Shown piece by piece: positions 17,689-25,982 of a stretch of DNA of 64,000 nt. The translations under genes and the position numbers were made by a program. Source of the DNA: Gammaproteobacteria bacterium (GTDB taxonomy: Bacteria; Pseudomonadota; Gammaproteobacteria; SG8-11); NCBI GenBank assembly GCA_024641505.1, contig JAHECY010000009.1, positions 20,091 to 84,090 of the forward strand, in the 5' to 3' direction. Position 1 is the first letter of the stretch, and every line of letters starts with the position of its first letter. Below the pieces are notes generated by a model that was not told where the DNA came from, did not search any database, and saw only the letters and a list, made by a program, of their open reading frames with translations.

Positions 17689-18252
17689 TCACGGGTTGTG
17701 TTTGAGATGTTCCATAATAAAATTCGCAATCGAAGCCATGTCGTGCAATCCCAGGATGGTGGGATGGGGCAATGCCGGCGGTTGAGAATCACAGGCCAAG
17801 GCAATGACATCGTTGATCTCCGGATATAACCAGGTACTGGAAAGTCCATTGCGATGGACTTCAATCTTTGGTATTGCCGCGTGTTTCATGCCCTCTATCA
17901 ACACCAGATCCAGCGAAGTGGTGTCGAGTCTTGACAATAAGTATTGCAGATCCGGCTCGGCCGCAGCGGGTGATTGTTCAGCGATCAATGCCATACGGTG
18001 GCGCGATGCCAAGAGCACTTGTGTCGCGCCTGCTTTGCGAAGTTCGTAGCTGTCTTTGCCTGGGATGTCGATCTCGAAATCGTGATGCGTCGTCTTGATC
18101 AAACCGATGGCGAGACCTTGGGCGCGCAATAAGGGAATCAATTGCCTAAGCAGCGTGGTTTTACCACTGCCGCTGGTGCCAATGAAGGCCAATATTGGCG
18201 TTCCGTCTGCAGGCGTTGTAAATACCCTATGGTTGTGGTGTGAGGAAATCAT
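17689..18252 (-). CDS. mobB: Molybdopterin-guanine dinucleotide biosynthesis protein B
   Basis: A 187-aa P-loop protein. Walker A is GTSGSGKTTLLRQL near residue 30, followed by the family motif LIKTTHHDFEIDIPGKDSY and later LVLIEGMKHAAIPKIEVHR. MobB binds GTP and assists MobA in making bis-MGD cofactor for molybdoenzymes. Start ATG 18252 overlaps the end of mobA by 26 bases, so translation is probably coupled. No molybdoenzyme structural gene lies in the window. Confidence 0.92.
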   Translation of the reverse strand: MISSHHNHRVFTTPADGTPILAFIGTSGSGKTTLLRQLIPLLRAQGLAIGLIKTTHHDFEIDIPGKDSYELRKAGATQVLLASRHRMALIAEQSPAAAEPDLQYLLSRLDTTSLDLVLIEGMKHAAIPKIEVHRNGLSSTWLYPEINDVIALACDSQPPALPHPTILGLHDMASIANFIMEHLKHNP

Positions 18253-18826
18253 CAATATCTTTGAGAGTATTGAGATTAATAAAAGCTTGAGCTTCGTCCG
18301 AAAAATCCACTACCACGTGGGGTTGTTCCATAATCCAGTGACCAACTTGTCGCTTGCCTGCTGCCAAATAGGATGTTAAGGAATTGCTCAGTGATGTCGA
18401 CATTAAACAACAAAGTGGTTGTAACCTCTCCCCGTCATGGGCAACGGCTATTTGGACGTGACACTCCTTCAGGCGCTGTAGCAGGCGTCGACCGAGTTCC
18501 AGCGGGAAGTGGGGCATATCACATGGTATAACCAATAGATAGGGCGTGGTGACCTGTTGCAGCGCAGTGTTGATGCCGGTGAGCGGTCCTGGATATCCCG
18601 GCACGTTGTCAACTAGCACCGGAACCTCAAATTGCTGGTAGCTGTCCAAATTGCGGTTTGCGCTGATGATGATACGGGGATAGAGGGGTTTAAGTTTCCC
18701 TAAAATGAATGCGATCAGAGGTTGTCCAGTAATCGACAATAAACCCTTATCGATACCTCCCAGACGCTTACCCTGACCGCCAGCAAGAATCAAAACCGTG
18801 ATCAGTGTATCAATATCGTTTGGCAT
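18227..18826 (-). CDS. mobA: Molybdenum cofactor guanylyltransferase
   Basis: A 199-aa nucleotidyltransferase that joins GMP from GTP to Mo-molybdopterin. The N-terminal LILAGGQGKRLGGIDKGLL is the diagnostic GGxGxRxGxxK motif; LVDNVPGYPGPLTGI and LVIPCDMPHFP give the metal-binding Asp. Length is normal for MobA. It is transcribed with mobB and divergently from the ankyrin-repeat gene, with only 51 bases between the two starts. Confidence 0.93.
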   Translation of the reverse strand: MPNDIDTLITVLILAGGQGKRLGGIDKGLLSITGQPLIAFILGKLKPLYPRIIISANRNLDSYQQFEVPVLVDNVPGYPGPLTGINTALQQVTTPYLLVIPCDMPHFPLELGRRLLQRLKECHVQIAVAHDGERLQPLCCLMSTSLSNSLTSYLAAGKRQVGHWIMEQPHVVVDFSDEAQAFINLNTLKDIDDFLTPQP

Positions 18827-18877
18827 GTATCAGTATAAAGAGATCAATAACGATTAATCAGAGAATGAATTCAAGCC

Positions 18878-21697
18878 ATGGAATTGTACAGAAATATTTC
18901 TCAAACAGTCACCAGGATAATTGACGTGATCGGCATTGCCAAGGTCCGGATTGGATTATGTCTGATATTGATGATGTTGACGCAGTCCGTGTTCGCCAGT
19001 GTCGAAACGGGCGACCAAGCCTTGGAAAAAGGGGATTACGTGGCCGCCTTGCAGATCTGGAAACCACTTGCCGAACAAGGTAATGCGCAAGCGCAGATAC
19101 GTATTGGTGATTTGTACCGCAAGGGGTGGGGTGTGCGCCGGGACTTCAAAGCGGCATTTTCCTGGTATGAGAAAGCCGCGAGCCAGGGCGATCCCGAGGG
19201 GCAATACCAGTTGGGTAGTCTGTATCGGAACGGGATGGGCACCAGGAAAAATCTGGATGAAGCCGTTAGATGGTTTGAGGAAGCGGCCAAAAAGGGCTAC
19301 GACAAAGCTGAATTCAGTTTTGCGGTGATGTTGGAGAATGGTTGGGGTGTCGAAGAAAATGCCAAGCGTGCGCTGATCTGGTACGGTCGGGCCGCCAAGA
19401 AACAATATGCGCCGGCATTGAAGCGTCTTATGGAGTTGGAGAAGGAAGGTATCAAACCCGTAGTGGAAATAAAATCCGACGAAGATATTCCTCAGATTTT
19501 TTCCAGCGCCTTGCGTGACGGTAACGTCGACCAGGTCAATGCGATACTCCAGAAAGTAAAGAATGTAGATTATAAACTGGACAAATATCAAAATACTCCG
19601 CTGTTGCTCGCGGCTCAATATGGGCACGATGGTCTTGTGCAGTTGTTGCTTGAGAAAGGGGCTGCCGTTGATCACGCCAATCAACAGGGAGTAACCGCCT
19701 TGATGCGTGCCGCCAAGGCAGGCAGCGTGCGGGCAGTACGCGCGCTATTGAAGTACAACGGGTCTATGAATCATCAGGACGAGTTAGGTCGCACCGCGCT
19801 GATCGAGGCTATCAGTGATAACAAGAGCCAGGTGGTATCGCTGCTGTTGGGCAGCGGCGTGGATGTAAATCTCGCCGACAAAAAGGGGTGGTCACCGTTG
19901 TATCATGCGTTAAGAATCGATGAAACCCAGATTCTTGATATGCTGCTGCACTCGCCCGCCAAGGTGAATTACAAGGACAGCAGCGGTATTCCTATACTTC
20001 ATTATGTAATACAGCAGAAAAAACAGAATGTGCTGAATAAGCTGCTGGCGGCGGGAGCGGATGTCAACATTACCGATGCCATCGGTCAGAATGCCATGAT
20101 GGTCGCCGCTGACCTCGGCTATGCGCCCGCAGTCACCGCGTTGTTGGCCAAAGGCGCTGATTCACGTGTCAAGAATAACGAGGGCTGGACGCCGCTGATG
20201 CTAGCCGCGAAATCTGGCAGCAGTGCCTCGGTGGAAGCGCTGCTCAAGGCTGGAAATTCGGCGGATTTGCAGAACGAATATGGTGACACCGCGCTTATGC
20301 TGGCGGCCGGTAAAGGATTCGATGCGATTGTATCCTCCTTGATCAGCCACCGCGCGAACATCGATATGAAAAACAAGCAGGGATGGACCGCCTTGATGTT
20401 TGCCTCCCAAGCGGGATCGGCTGCCACCGTTAACACACTATTGCAGGCCGGTTCCGGTATCAATATAGTGAACAACCTGCAGGAATCTCCTCTGATGCTT
20501 GCCGCGGAAAGAGGGCACTTGGAAGTAGTGCGTGTGTTGGTAGCCAAGCGGGCGGATATTAACAGTAAGAATCGTGCCGGGCACAGCGCCGTGACACTTG
20601 CCGAAGCCAAGAACCAGAATTTGATTTTGAAATTCCTGCGCAGCAAAGGCGGTATCCTGTACAAGGTGGTGGAGACTCCTGAGTTAGAGCTAAAACGTCA
20701 GGATCAACGCCGGCAACAAGATCTGTTCAAGGGTTGGACCGAGCTGATGATCGCCGCCTGGAACGGTAAAATACTGGATGTTAACAACCTTCTGCGATCG
20801 GGTCAGCAGAAAGACGCCCAGAATCCCGATGGCATGACGGCGCTGATGCTGGCTACGGGCAAAGGAAATGCCGATGTCGTGCAATCCTTGCTTACCAACC
20901 AGGTGGACATCAATAAACAGGCGCGTAACGGCCGTACCGCGCTGATGATTGCTTTGGACGAAGGGCAATTCGATATCGCACGCCTGCTGCTGCCGTATAA
21001 ACCCCGACAGGACCTTGCGGACAAGCAGGGGCAAACCGCACTATTCTACGCCGTCGACAAACGCCAGCTGGCTTTGGTGCGCGATCTTCTGAAAGCGGGT
21101 GCCGATATCAGCAAGCGTACGGAGAATGGCGATACACCGCTGACGGACGCTTTGAAAAACAGCGCGGACGATATCGCCGTGTTCCTGGTAAATGCCGGTG
21201 CCGGAATCCACTGGATGGATAACGACGGCAGAAATATGTTGTGGCTGGCCGCGCGTTACAAAAATGACAATGCGGTTCGTTTGTTGATAAAGAAAGGATT
21301 GGATATCAATCACCGCAAGCATAACGGCGAATCCATTGCTATGGCTGCGGTGCGTAGTGGTGACGCCAAACTGGTTGATTTCCTGTTTTCCATTGGCGCG
21401 GACCTGCGTTCCACGGATCAGCAGGGTAATACCGCTTTGCATATTGCCAGCGATACCGGCAATCTTGAGATCGTTAAACTGTTGATCAAGTCAGGCGTCG
21501 GCGTCAACACTGAAAATGAAGTGTGGTCGACACCCATCATATTCGCCGCGTCCAAGGGGCATCTGGCGATTGTTACCTACCTCGTGGAGCATGGGGCGGA
21601 ACTGGATATCAAGAACAAAACCGGTGACACACCCTTCAGCATCGCCACTAGCCACGGCTACAAGGACGTGGCCAGTTATATCCGGCAGAAGTTATAG
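18878..21697 (+). CDS. Exported Sel1-repeat plus ankyrin-repeat protein
   Basis: A 939-aa protein with a long N-region and a hydrophobic signal (IGLCLILMMLTQSVFASVE), so it is probably periplasmic or outer-membrane facing. About four Sel1-like repeats span about 45-190 (QAQIRIGDLYRKGWGVRRDF, EGQYQLGSLYRNGMGTRKNL). I count about 22 ankyrin repeats from about 205 to the end, many with the canonical TALMxAAxxG turn (WTALMFASQAGSAATV). A break around 600-620 (TPELELKRQDQRRQQDLF) separates two ankyrin blocks. Such proteins are binding scaffolds; the partner is unknown. A bacterial repeat protein of this size need not be an effector, since no secretion signal other than Sec is visible. Confidence 0.88.
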   Translation: MELYRNISQTVTRIIDVIGIAKVRIGLCLILMMLTQSVFASVETGDQALEKGDYVAALQIWKPLAEQGNAQAQIRIGDLYRKGWGVRRDFKAAFSWYEKAASQGDPEGQYQLGSLYRNGMGTRKNLDEAVRWFEEAAKKGYDKAEFSFAVMLENGWGVEENAKRALIWYGRAAKKQYAPALKRLMELEKEGIKPVVEIKSDEDIPQIFSSALRDGNVDQVNAILQKVKNVDYKLDKYQNTPLLLAAQYGHDGLVQLLLEKGAAVDHANQQGVTALMRAAKAGSVRAVRALLKYNGSMNHQDELGRTALIEAISDNKSQVVSLLLGSGVDVNLADKKGWSPLYHALRIDETQILDMLLHSPAKVNYKDSSGIPILHYVIQQKKQNVLNKLLAAGADVNITDAIGQNAMMVAADLGYAPAVTALLAKGADSRVKNNEGWTPLMLAAKSGSSASVEALLKAGNSADLQNEYGDTALMLAAGKGFDAIVSSLISHRANIDMKNKQGWTALMFASQAGSAATVNTLLQAGSGINIVNNLQESPLMLAAERGHLEVVRVLVAKRADINSKNRAGHSAVTLAEAKNQNLILKFLRSKGGILYKVVETPELELKRQDQRRQQDLFKGWTELMIAAWNGKILDVNNLLRSGQQKDAQNPDGMTALMLATGKGNADVVQSLLTNQVDINKQARNGRTALMIALDEGQFDIARLLLPYKPRQDLADKQGQTALFYAVDKRQLALVRDLLKAGADISKRTENGDTPLTDALKNSADDIAVFLVNAGAGIHWMDNDGRNMLWLAARYKNDNAVRLLIKKGLDINHRKHNGESIAMAAVRSGDAKLVDFLFSIGADLRSTDQQGNTALHIASDTGNLEIVKLLIKSGVGVNTENEVWSTPIIFAASKGHLAIVTYLVEHGAELDIKNKTGDTPFSIATSHGYKDVASYIRQKL

Positions 21698-21728
21698 AGC
21701 CACTGGGAAGTCCGGGGTATCGGCGGGG

Positions 21729-23048
21729 TTACGCGGTGCCGTGCTTGGTTTCAACTTTGATGCCCATGGCTTTGAGCATGGGCATCGGTATCACCCCGCC
21801 GGCACTGACAATCACGATGTGATTGGGAATTTCCAGAATGTTGCCTTCCTGTTCCACCATGACGCTCTTGCTTTTGACTTCCTTGATATTGGATTTATAG
21901 AGGACGTTTATTTTCCCCGCTTTTTGCGCAGCATCGATTTTTTCGCGGTTCTTGGGTTTGGCACGGTTAAAGGACGCGCTTCGATACGATAATGTTACCG
22001 TGGTTTTCGGTTCATCCGCGATGCTAAGTGCTGCTTCCAGGGCACTGTCACCGCCACCGACCACCAGCACATGCTGGCCGCGGTATTGTTCCGGATCAAT
22101 CAGGCGGTATACCACTTTGGGCAAGTCTTCACCGGGTACCTCCAGTTTGCGGGGTGAGCCGCGGCGACCGATGGTCAACAATACGGTTTTGGTATGGTAT
22201 TGTTTTTTCGACGTGGTGACTACGTATCCGCCCTCGATGGGTTCCACAGCGGTCATGGTTTCATGGGTGTTGATTTTAATATCGGTTTGCTGCCGCGTTT
22301 TTTCCCAGAATTCCATTAAGGCTTCTTTAGTGGTCTCTCGGAAATTGACTTTGCCGACAATGGGCAGCATCGCGGGTTGGGTCATGACGATTTTGCCGCG
22401 CGGGTAATGTGACACAGTGCCACCGAAGGATTCTTGCTCAATAGTGACATATTTCAGCCCCAACTGATGGGCGCCGAGCGTGGCCGAAAATCCTGCTGGA
22501 CCGGCGCCTACGATGACCACATCCAATAATTTTCCACCTTTGCCAACGCCGGGTTTTTTGGTGATACTGTCGATGGCCTGCTTGCCTTGGGTGACTGCAT
22601 TACGTATGAGGCCCATGCCGCCAAGTTCACCCGCGATAAAAATTCCTGGAACATTCGTTTCAAAACTGGGATCCAGGGTCGGGATATCCACTCCCCGTTT
22701 TTCTGTGCCAAAAACAAGCGTTATAGCGCCAACCGGACAGGCGATTGCACAGGCGCCATGGCCAATACAATGGGTCGGATTAATCAGTTCAACGCGAGAT
22801 CCAATGATACCCAGGACATTCCCCTCCGGGCAGGCGGGCGCGCAGGTGTTACATCCGATGCACAGAATTTGATCAATCTTGGGGTGTAAGCTGGCCGGTT
22901 CCATCAAGCCAGCTTTTTGATTTTCTTCCAGTTCCCGGATATGGGCCGCTTCCCGCCGCTGGTGTACGCGGGCGCGCCAGGAAATAAAAGCAAAAACGGG
23001 TATAAGATAGAGAATTATCACCAGATAATTTAGAATTTCTCCAGACAT
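21729..23048 (-). CDS. Membrane-anchored ferredoxin / FAD-NAD(P) oxidoreductase
   Basis: A 439-aa protein. An N-terminal TM helix (YLVIILYLIPVFAFISW) is followed by a short coil and a ferredoxin region at about 60-115: CIGCNTCAPACPE is a full Cys4 cluster motif, while CIGHGACAIACPVG has His where the second Cys is expected. Then comes a thioredoxin-reductase-like flavoprotein fold with an FAD motif (VVIVGAGPAGFSATLGA), an NAD(P) motif (VLVVGGGDSALEAAL) and no redox CxxC pair. It probably moves electrons between NAD(P)H, FAD and Fe-S at the cytoplasmic face. GAGG lies five bases before the ATG. It diverges from the cytochrome cluster across a 288-base shared promoter region, which suggests a functional link. 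Confidence 0.8.
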   Translation of the reverse strand: MSGEILNYLVIILYLIPVFAFISWRARVHQRREAAHIRELEENQKAGLMEPASLHPKIDQILCIGCNTCAPACPEGNVLGIIGSRVELINPTHCIGHGACAIACPVGAITLVFGTEKRGVDIPTLDPSFETNVPGIFIAGELGGMGLIRNAVTQGKQAIDSITKKPGVGKGGKLLDVVIVGAGPAGFSATLGAHQLGLKYVTIEQESFGGTVSHYPRGKIVMTQPAMLPIVGKVNFRETTKEALMEFWEKTRQQTDIKINTHETMTAVEPIEGGYVVTTSKKQYHTKTVLLTIGRRGSPRKLEVPGEDLPKVVYRLIDPEQYRGQHVLVVGGGDSALEAALSIADEPKTTVTLSYRSASFNRAKPKNREKIDAAQKAGKINVLYKSNIKEVKSKSVMVEQEGNILEIPNHIVIVSAGGVIPMPMLKAMGIKVETKHGTA

Positions 23049-23080
23049 CCTGACCTCACATCAAAACATTATAATTTAAG

Positions 23081-23097
23081 ATGTATAGTGTATACAT
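23081..23097. promoter_or_regulatory. Inverted repeat ATGTATA-N3-TATACAT
   Basis: Two perfect 7-base half sites separated by GTG, 33 bases upstream of the flavoprotein start. Placement and symmetry fit an operator. A variant core (GTATAC) recurs about 120 bases away in front of the cytochrome operon. Confidence 0.45.
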
Positions 23098-23181
23098 GAA
23101 TAATTAAGTCATTGTTAATGAAGGCCGGTTATAAAAAGGCCGTGTTCACAATATAACGGATGCACCGGCAATGTAATTAGG

Positions 23182-23201
23182 TTTTGCATAATTTTGCATA
23201 A
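23182..23201. repeat. Tandem direct repeat TTTTGCATAA x2
   Basis: Two identical adjacent 10-base units. One helical turn of spacing would place two bound proteins on the same DNA face, and CATAAT within the repeat also resembles a -10 element. Function is not established. Confidence 0.45.
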
Positions 23202-23336
23202 TGTAGGTAAATGTATACTTTGATTTTGTGACAGTGAGCGCATTATATTAATGGGATTATCCATAATATTGCAGGCTTGTGAGATTAAAGTATCTTACCT
23301 CGGTTACTTCATGTTGGTTGAGTAGGGAAGTCAGGA

Positions 23337-24332
23337 ATGGGATATAACAATACTGCGGCCGATTTGGTCAGTTTTGAAAAATCAGGTACCGCGCGTGATT
23401 CTGCGGTAACTGCCACGGCCAGTGCCGAGCATCAGCGGCAAGACGAACCTAACGACAAGACATCGGCGGTTAATGCGCGCATCCAGGTGGCACGTGCCAA
23501 GGTAACTAGATTGGCGCAGGATCGCCAGGTGACCTTCGCTTTGGGTATCATGGTGTTGTTTGTCGTTATCTACGCGTTGGGCAGGATTTACTGGAGAGAG
23601 CGTTACTATACGCCGGAAGATGGTTTGGGTTATTACCTGGGCCTGGTCGGCGGCGTGGTGATGCTGTTTGCTATTGCTTATTCCGCGATGAAGCGCGTAC
23701 GGTGGTTGCGCGCCACCAAATTCATGCGGCATTGGCTGCAATTGCACATTGTTTTGGGGATCGTCGGGCCCTATATGGTGCTGTTCCATTCGACGTTTCA
23801 TATCGGTTCGCTCAATGGCGGTATTGCTTTGGTGTCCATGACCATGGTATTCATCAGTGGCGTTGTCGGCAGATACCTGTACTCGAAGATTTATCTGGGT
23901 CTGGATGGCACCCGCATGCAAGCGCAGGAAGTCCGTGACCTCATGCAGTTTTTCGGGCGGCGCATTCACTCCAGTCGCATCGAACGTTTTCAGGAATCGG
24001 TGCTTGATGAACCCAAGGATTTATTGCACGCGTTCTATAAGTTAGTGATGTTCAAGATTCGCAGTTGGATCGTCTGGTATGGCGTACTGCGGGACGCGAA
24101 GAAGTATGTTTATGCCATCGGTCAGCGTAAGGGCTTGAGCAAGAAAGAAGCCAGAAATAAATACCTGCATTTCAAGAGAGATTTTCGCGAATACATGAAT
24201 ACGCTGCGTAAAGCGGCTCTGATGGGTGTTTATGAAAAAATATTCTCCTTCTGGCGCCATGCACACGTGCCACTTCTCTATCTGTTGGTCATCAGCGGTG
24301 TAGTGCACGTCATTGCCGTTCATATGTACTAG
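23337..24332 (+). CDS. Diheme cytochrome b-like inner-membrane protein
   Basis: A 331-aa membrane protein with about five TM helices. Two helices each carry a His pair spaced H-x13-H: LHIVLGIVGPYMVLFH and HVPLLYLLVISGVVH. Four His at this spacing is the classical arrangement for two b hemes stacked across the membrane. A charged cytoplasmic loop of about 100 residues separates the two helix groups, and a hydrophilic N-terminal 60 residues precede TM1. AGGGAAG sits eight bases before the ATG. It is the first gene of a four-gene run with two giant cytochromes c and an outer-membrane barrel, so it probably exchanges electrons between the quinone pool and the periplasmic cytochrome. I do not recognise a gene name. 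Confidence 0.75.
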   Translation: MGYNNTAADLVSFEKSGTARDSAVTATASAEHQRQDEPNDKTSAVNARIQVARAKVTRLAQDRQVTFALGIMVLFVVIYALGRIYWRERYYTPEDGLGYYLGLVGGVVMLFAIAYSAMKRVRWLRATKFMRHWLQLHIVLGIVGPYMVLFHSTFHIGSLNGGIALVSMTMVFISGVVGRYLYSKIYLGLDGTRMQAQEVRDLMQFFGRRIHSSRIERFQESVLDEPKDLLHAFYKLVMFKIRSWIVWYGVLRDAKKYVYAIGQRKGLSKKEARNKYLHFKRDFREYMNTLRKAALMGVYEKIFSFWRHAHVPLLYLLVISGVVHVIAVHMY

Positions 24333-24354
24333 ACAATAATAAAGATGTTTACGG

Positions 24355-25929
24355 ATGTTGGGAAAAAGATTGCTTCTGGCGGCAATAGTCGTCTTGTGTG
24401 GAATACCACCTGCGGGTGCGGCTACCGATGTGATCAATTCGGTGGAGCGGGCCTTAATGCCCGGCGAACTTTCCAAGCCGCACGCGAAATACGAGGCGGA
24501 TTGTAACCAATGCCATGAATTCTTCCGCAAAACCAAGCAGAATGATCTATGCCTTAAGTGTCATGATCATAAGAATATTCGCAAGGATATAGAGAATAAA
24601 CACGGCTTACACGGCCGTACGCCGGAAATCCGCAACAAAGATTGTAACGCCTGCCATTCCGAACACAAGGGTCGGGAAAACAACATCATTATTCTTGATA
24701 ACCAGACCTTTAATCACAATTTTACCGATTTCTTTCTTCAGGAAAGCCACGCCACGGTACCGTGTACCAAGTGCCATGAGAAGGACAAGAAGTATTACGA
24801 AGCGAAATCGGAATGCGTTGACTGCCACAAAAAAGTCGAGCCGCATCAGGGAAAGCTGGGCAAACAATGTAACAGCTGTCACCGGGCCAGCACCTGGGGT
24901 GATTTCGTCTACGATCATGGTAAAACGAAATTTCCGTTGAAAGGTAAGCACAAAGGTGTGCGCTGCAGCGATTGCCATCCTAATGAGCAATATATCAATA
25001 TTCCCAAGGAGTGCATTGGTTGTCATAAGGGTGATGACAAACACAAGGGCAAGAACGGCAAGGAATGCAAGAATTGCCATTCCGAGCAGGGTTGGGCGTC
25101 CTATAAATTTGATCATGACAAGGACACTAAATTTCCACTCGATGGCAAGCATAAAAATGTTATCTGCGACCAATGTCACAAGCAGACGGACGAAAAACGG
25201 AAATTAAAACGGGATTGCTATTTCTGTCACCAGTTCGTCGATGCGCATAAAGGGCTGTACGGCAAGAAATGCCAGGATTGCCATAAGACGGAGAATTGGT
25301 CCAAGCAAAAATTTGACCACGATAAAACGGATTTCAAGCTGGAGGGCAAGCATGAAAAAGTCCGTTGTCAGAGTTGTCATCCGGGTGATTTATATAAGGA
25401 CAAGGCAAAGAGCGAATGCTATGCCTGTCACAAGCAGGATGATCCGCATGCCGGCAAACAGGGCAAGCGGTGTAATGACTGTCATAATGAACAGGGTTGG
25501 CAGAAACAAATTGCGTTCGATCACAATTTGACAAAATTTCCTCTGTTAGGAGCCCATGCCGGGCTGACGTGTGAAGAGTGTCACAGTTCTGGCACTTTCA
25601 GTGAGGTAAAAATAAACTGTTACTCATGTCATAAGCAGCATGACAAACATAAGCTGCGCATGGGTGAGAAATGTCAGCGTTGTCATTTTTCCACCGACTG
25701 GAAGGTATGGGAATTCGATCATGACAAACAAACCAAGTATCCACTTAAGGAAGCCCATAAAGGCATCGCATGCGAGCGTTGCCACAAGGAAGTTGTCAAA
25801 GAGGATCTGAAAATTTCCAGTGTTTGTTATCGATGTCATGCCCACAATGATATTCATGAAGGGCAGTTCGGACGCAACTGCGGTCGTTGTCATGACACCA
25901 AGGCCTTTGAGAATGTAAATATGCGTTAG
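24355..25929 (+). CDS. 21-haem multiheme cytochrome c
   Basis: A 524-aa protein with a signal peptide (LLLAAIVVLCGIPPAGAA) and 21 CXXCH haem-binding motifs by my count, about one per 25 residues. It is built from repeats of roughly 70-75 residues with the pattern FDHDKTxFPLxGKHxxVxCxxCH, where the extra His can be distal ligands. It is Lys-rich and very polar. There is no lipobox, so a soluble periplasmic carrier is the simplest view. It would take electrons from or give them to the membrane cytochrome b upstream and pass them along to the 22-haem protein and barrel. The start is 22 bases after the preceding stop. Confidence 0.93.
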   Translation: MLGKRLLLAAIVVLCGIPPAGAATDVINSVERALMPGELSKPHAKYEADCNQCHEFFRKTKQNDLCLKCHDHKNIRKDIENKHGLHGRTPEIRNKDCNACHSEHKGRENNIIILDNQTFNHNFTDFFLQESHATVPCTKCHEKDKKYYEAKSECVDCHKKVEPHQGKLGKQCNSCHRASTWGDFVYDHGKTKFPLKGKHKGVRCSDCHPNEQYINIPKECIGCHKGDDKHKGKNGKECKNCHSEQGWASYKFDHDKDTKFPLDGKHKNVICDQCHKQTDEKRKLKRDCYFCHQFVDAHKGLYGKKCQDCHKTENWSKQKFDHDKTDFKLEGKHEKVRCQSCHPGDLYKDKAKSECYACHKQDDPHAGKQGKRCNDCHNEQGWQKQIAFDHNLTKFPLLGAHAGLTCEECHSSGTFSEVKINCYSCHKQHDKHKLRMGEKCQRCHFSTDWKVWEFDHDKQTKYPLKEAHKGIACERCHKEVVKEDLKISSVCYRCHAHNDIHEGQFGRNCGRCHDTKAFENVNMR

Positions 25930-25982
25930 CTTAACGCGCATGAATAGCGGCAATTAACTTGCGTACAATTGGCAGTTCGGGT

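Larger units (their letters stand above)
23049..23336. promoter_or_regulatory. Divergent promoter region of the electron-transfer locus
   Basis: A 288-base AT-rich region between the flavoprotein and the cytochrome b-like gene. It contains the inverted repeat ATGTATA-GTG-TATACAT (23081-23097), a related AAATGTATACTTT further right (23209-23221), and a perfect tandem repeat of TTTTGCATAA (23182-23201). The repeats suggest operator sites serving both directions; start sites cannot be placed with confidence. Confidence 0.5.

Noticed and set aside
24607-25179. 190-aa and similar reverse ORFs across the cytochrome genes
   Set aside because: They are antisense shadows produced by the repetitive CXXCH-coding DNA, with no independent start signal.
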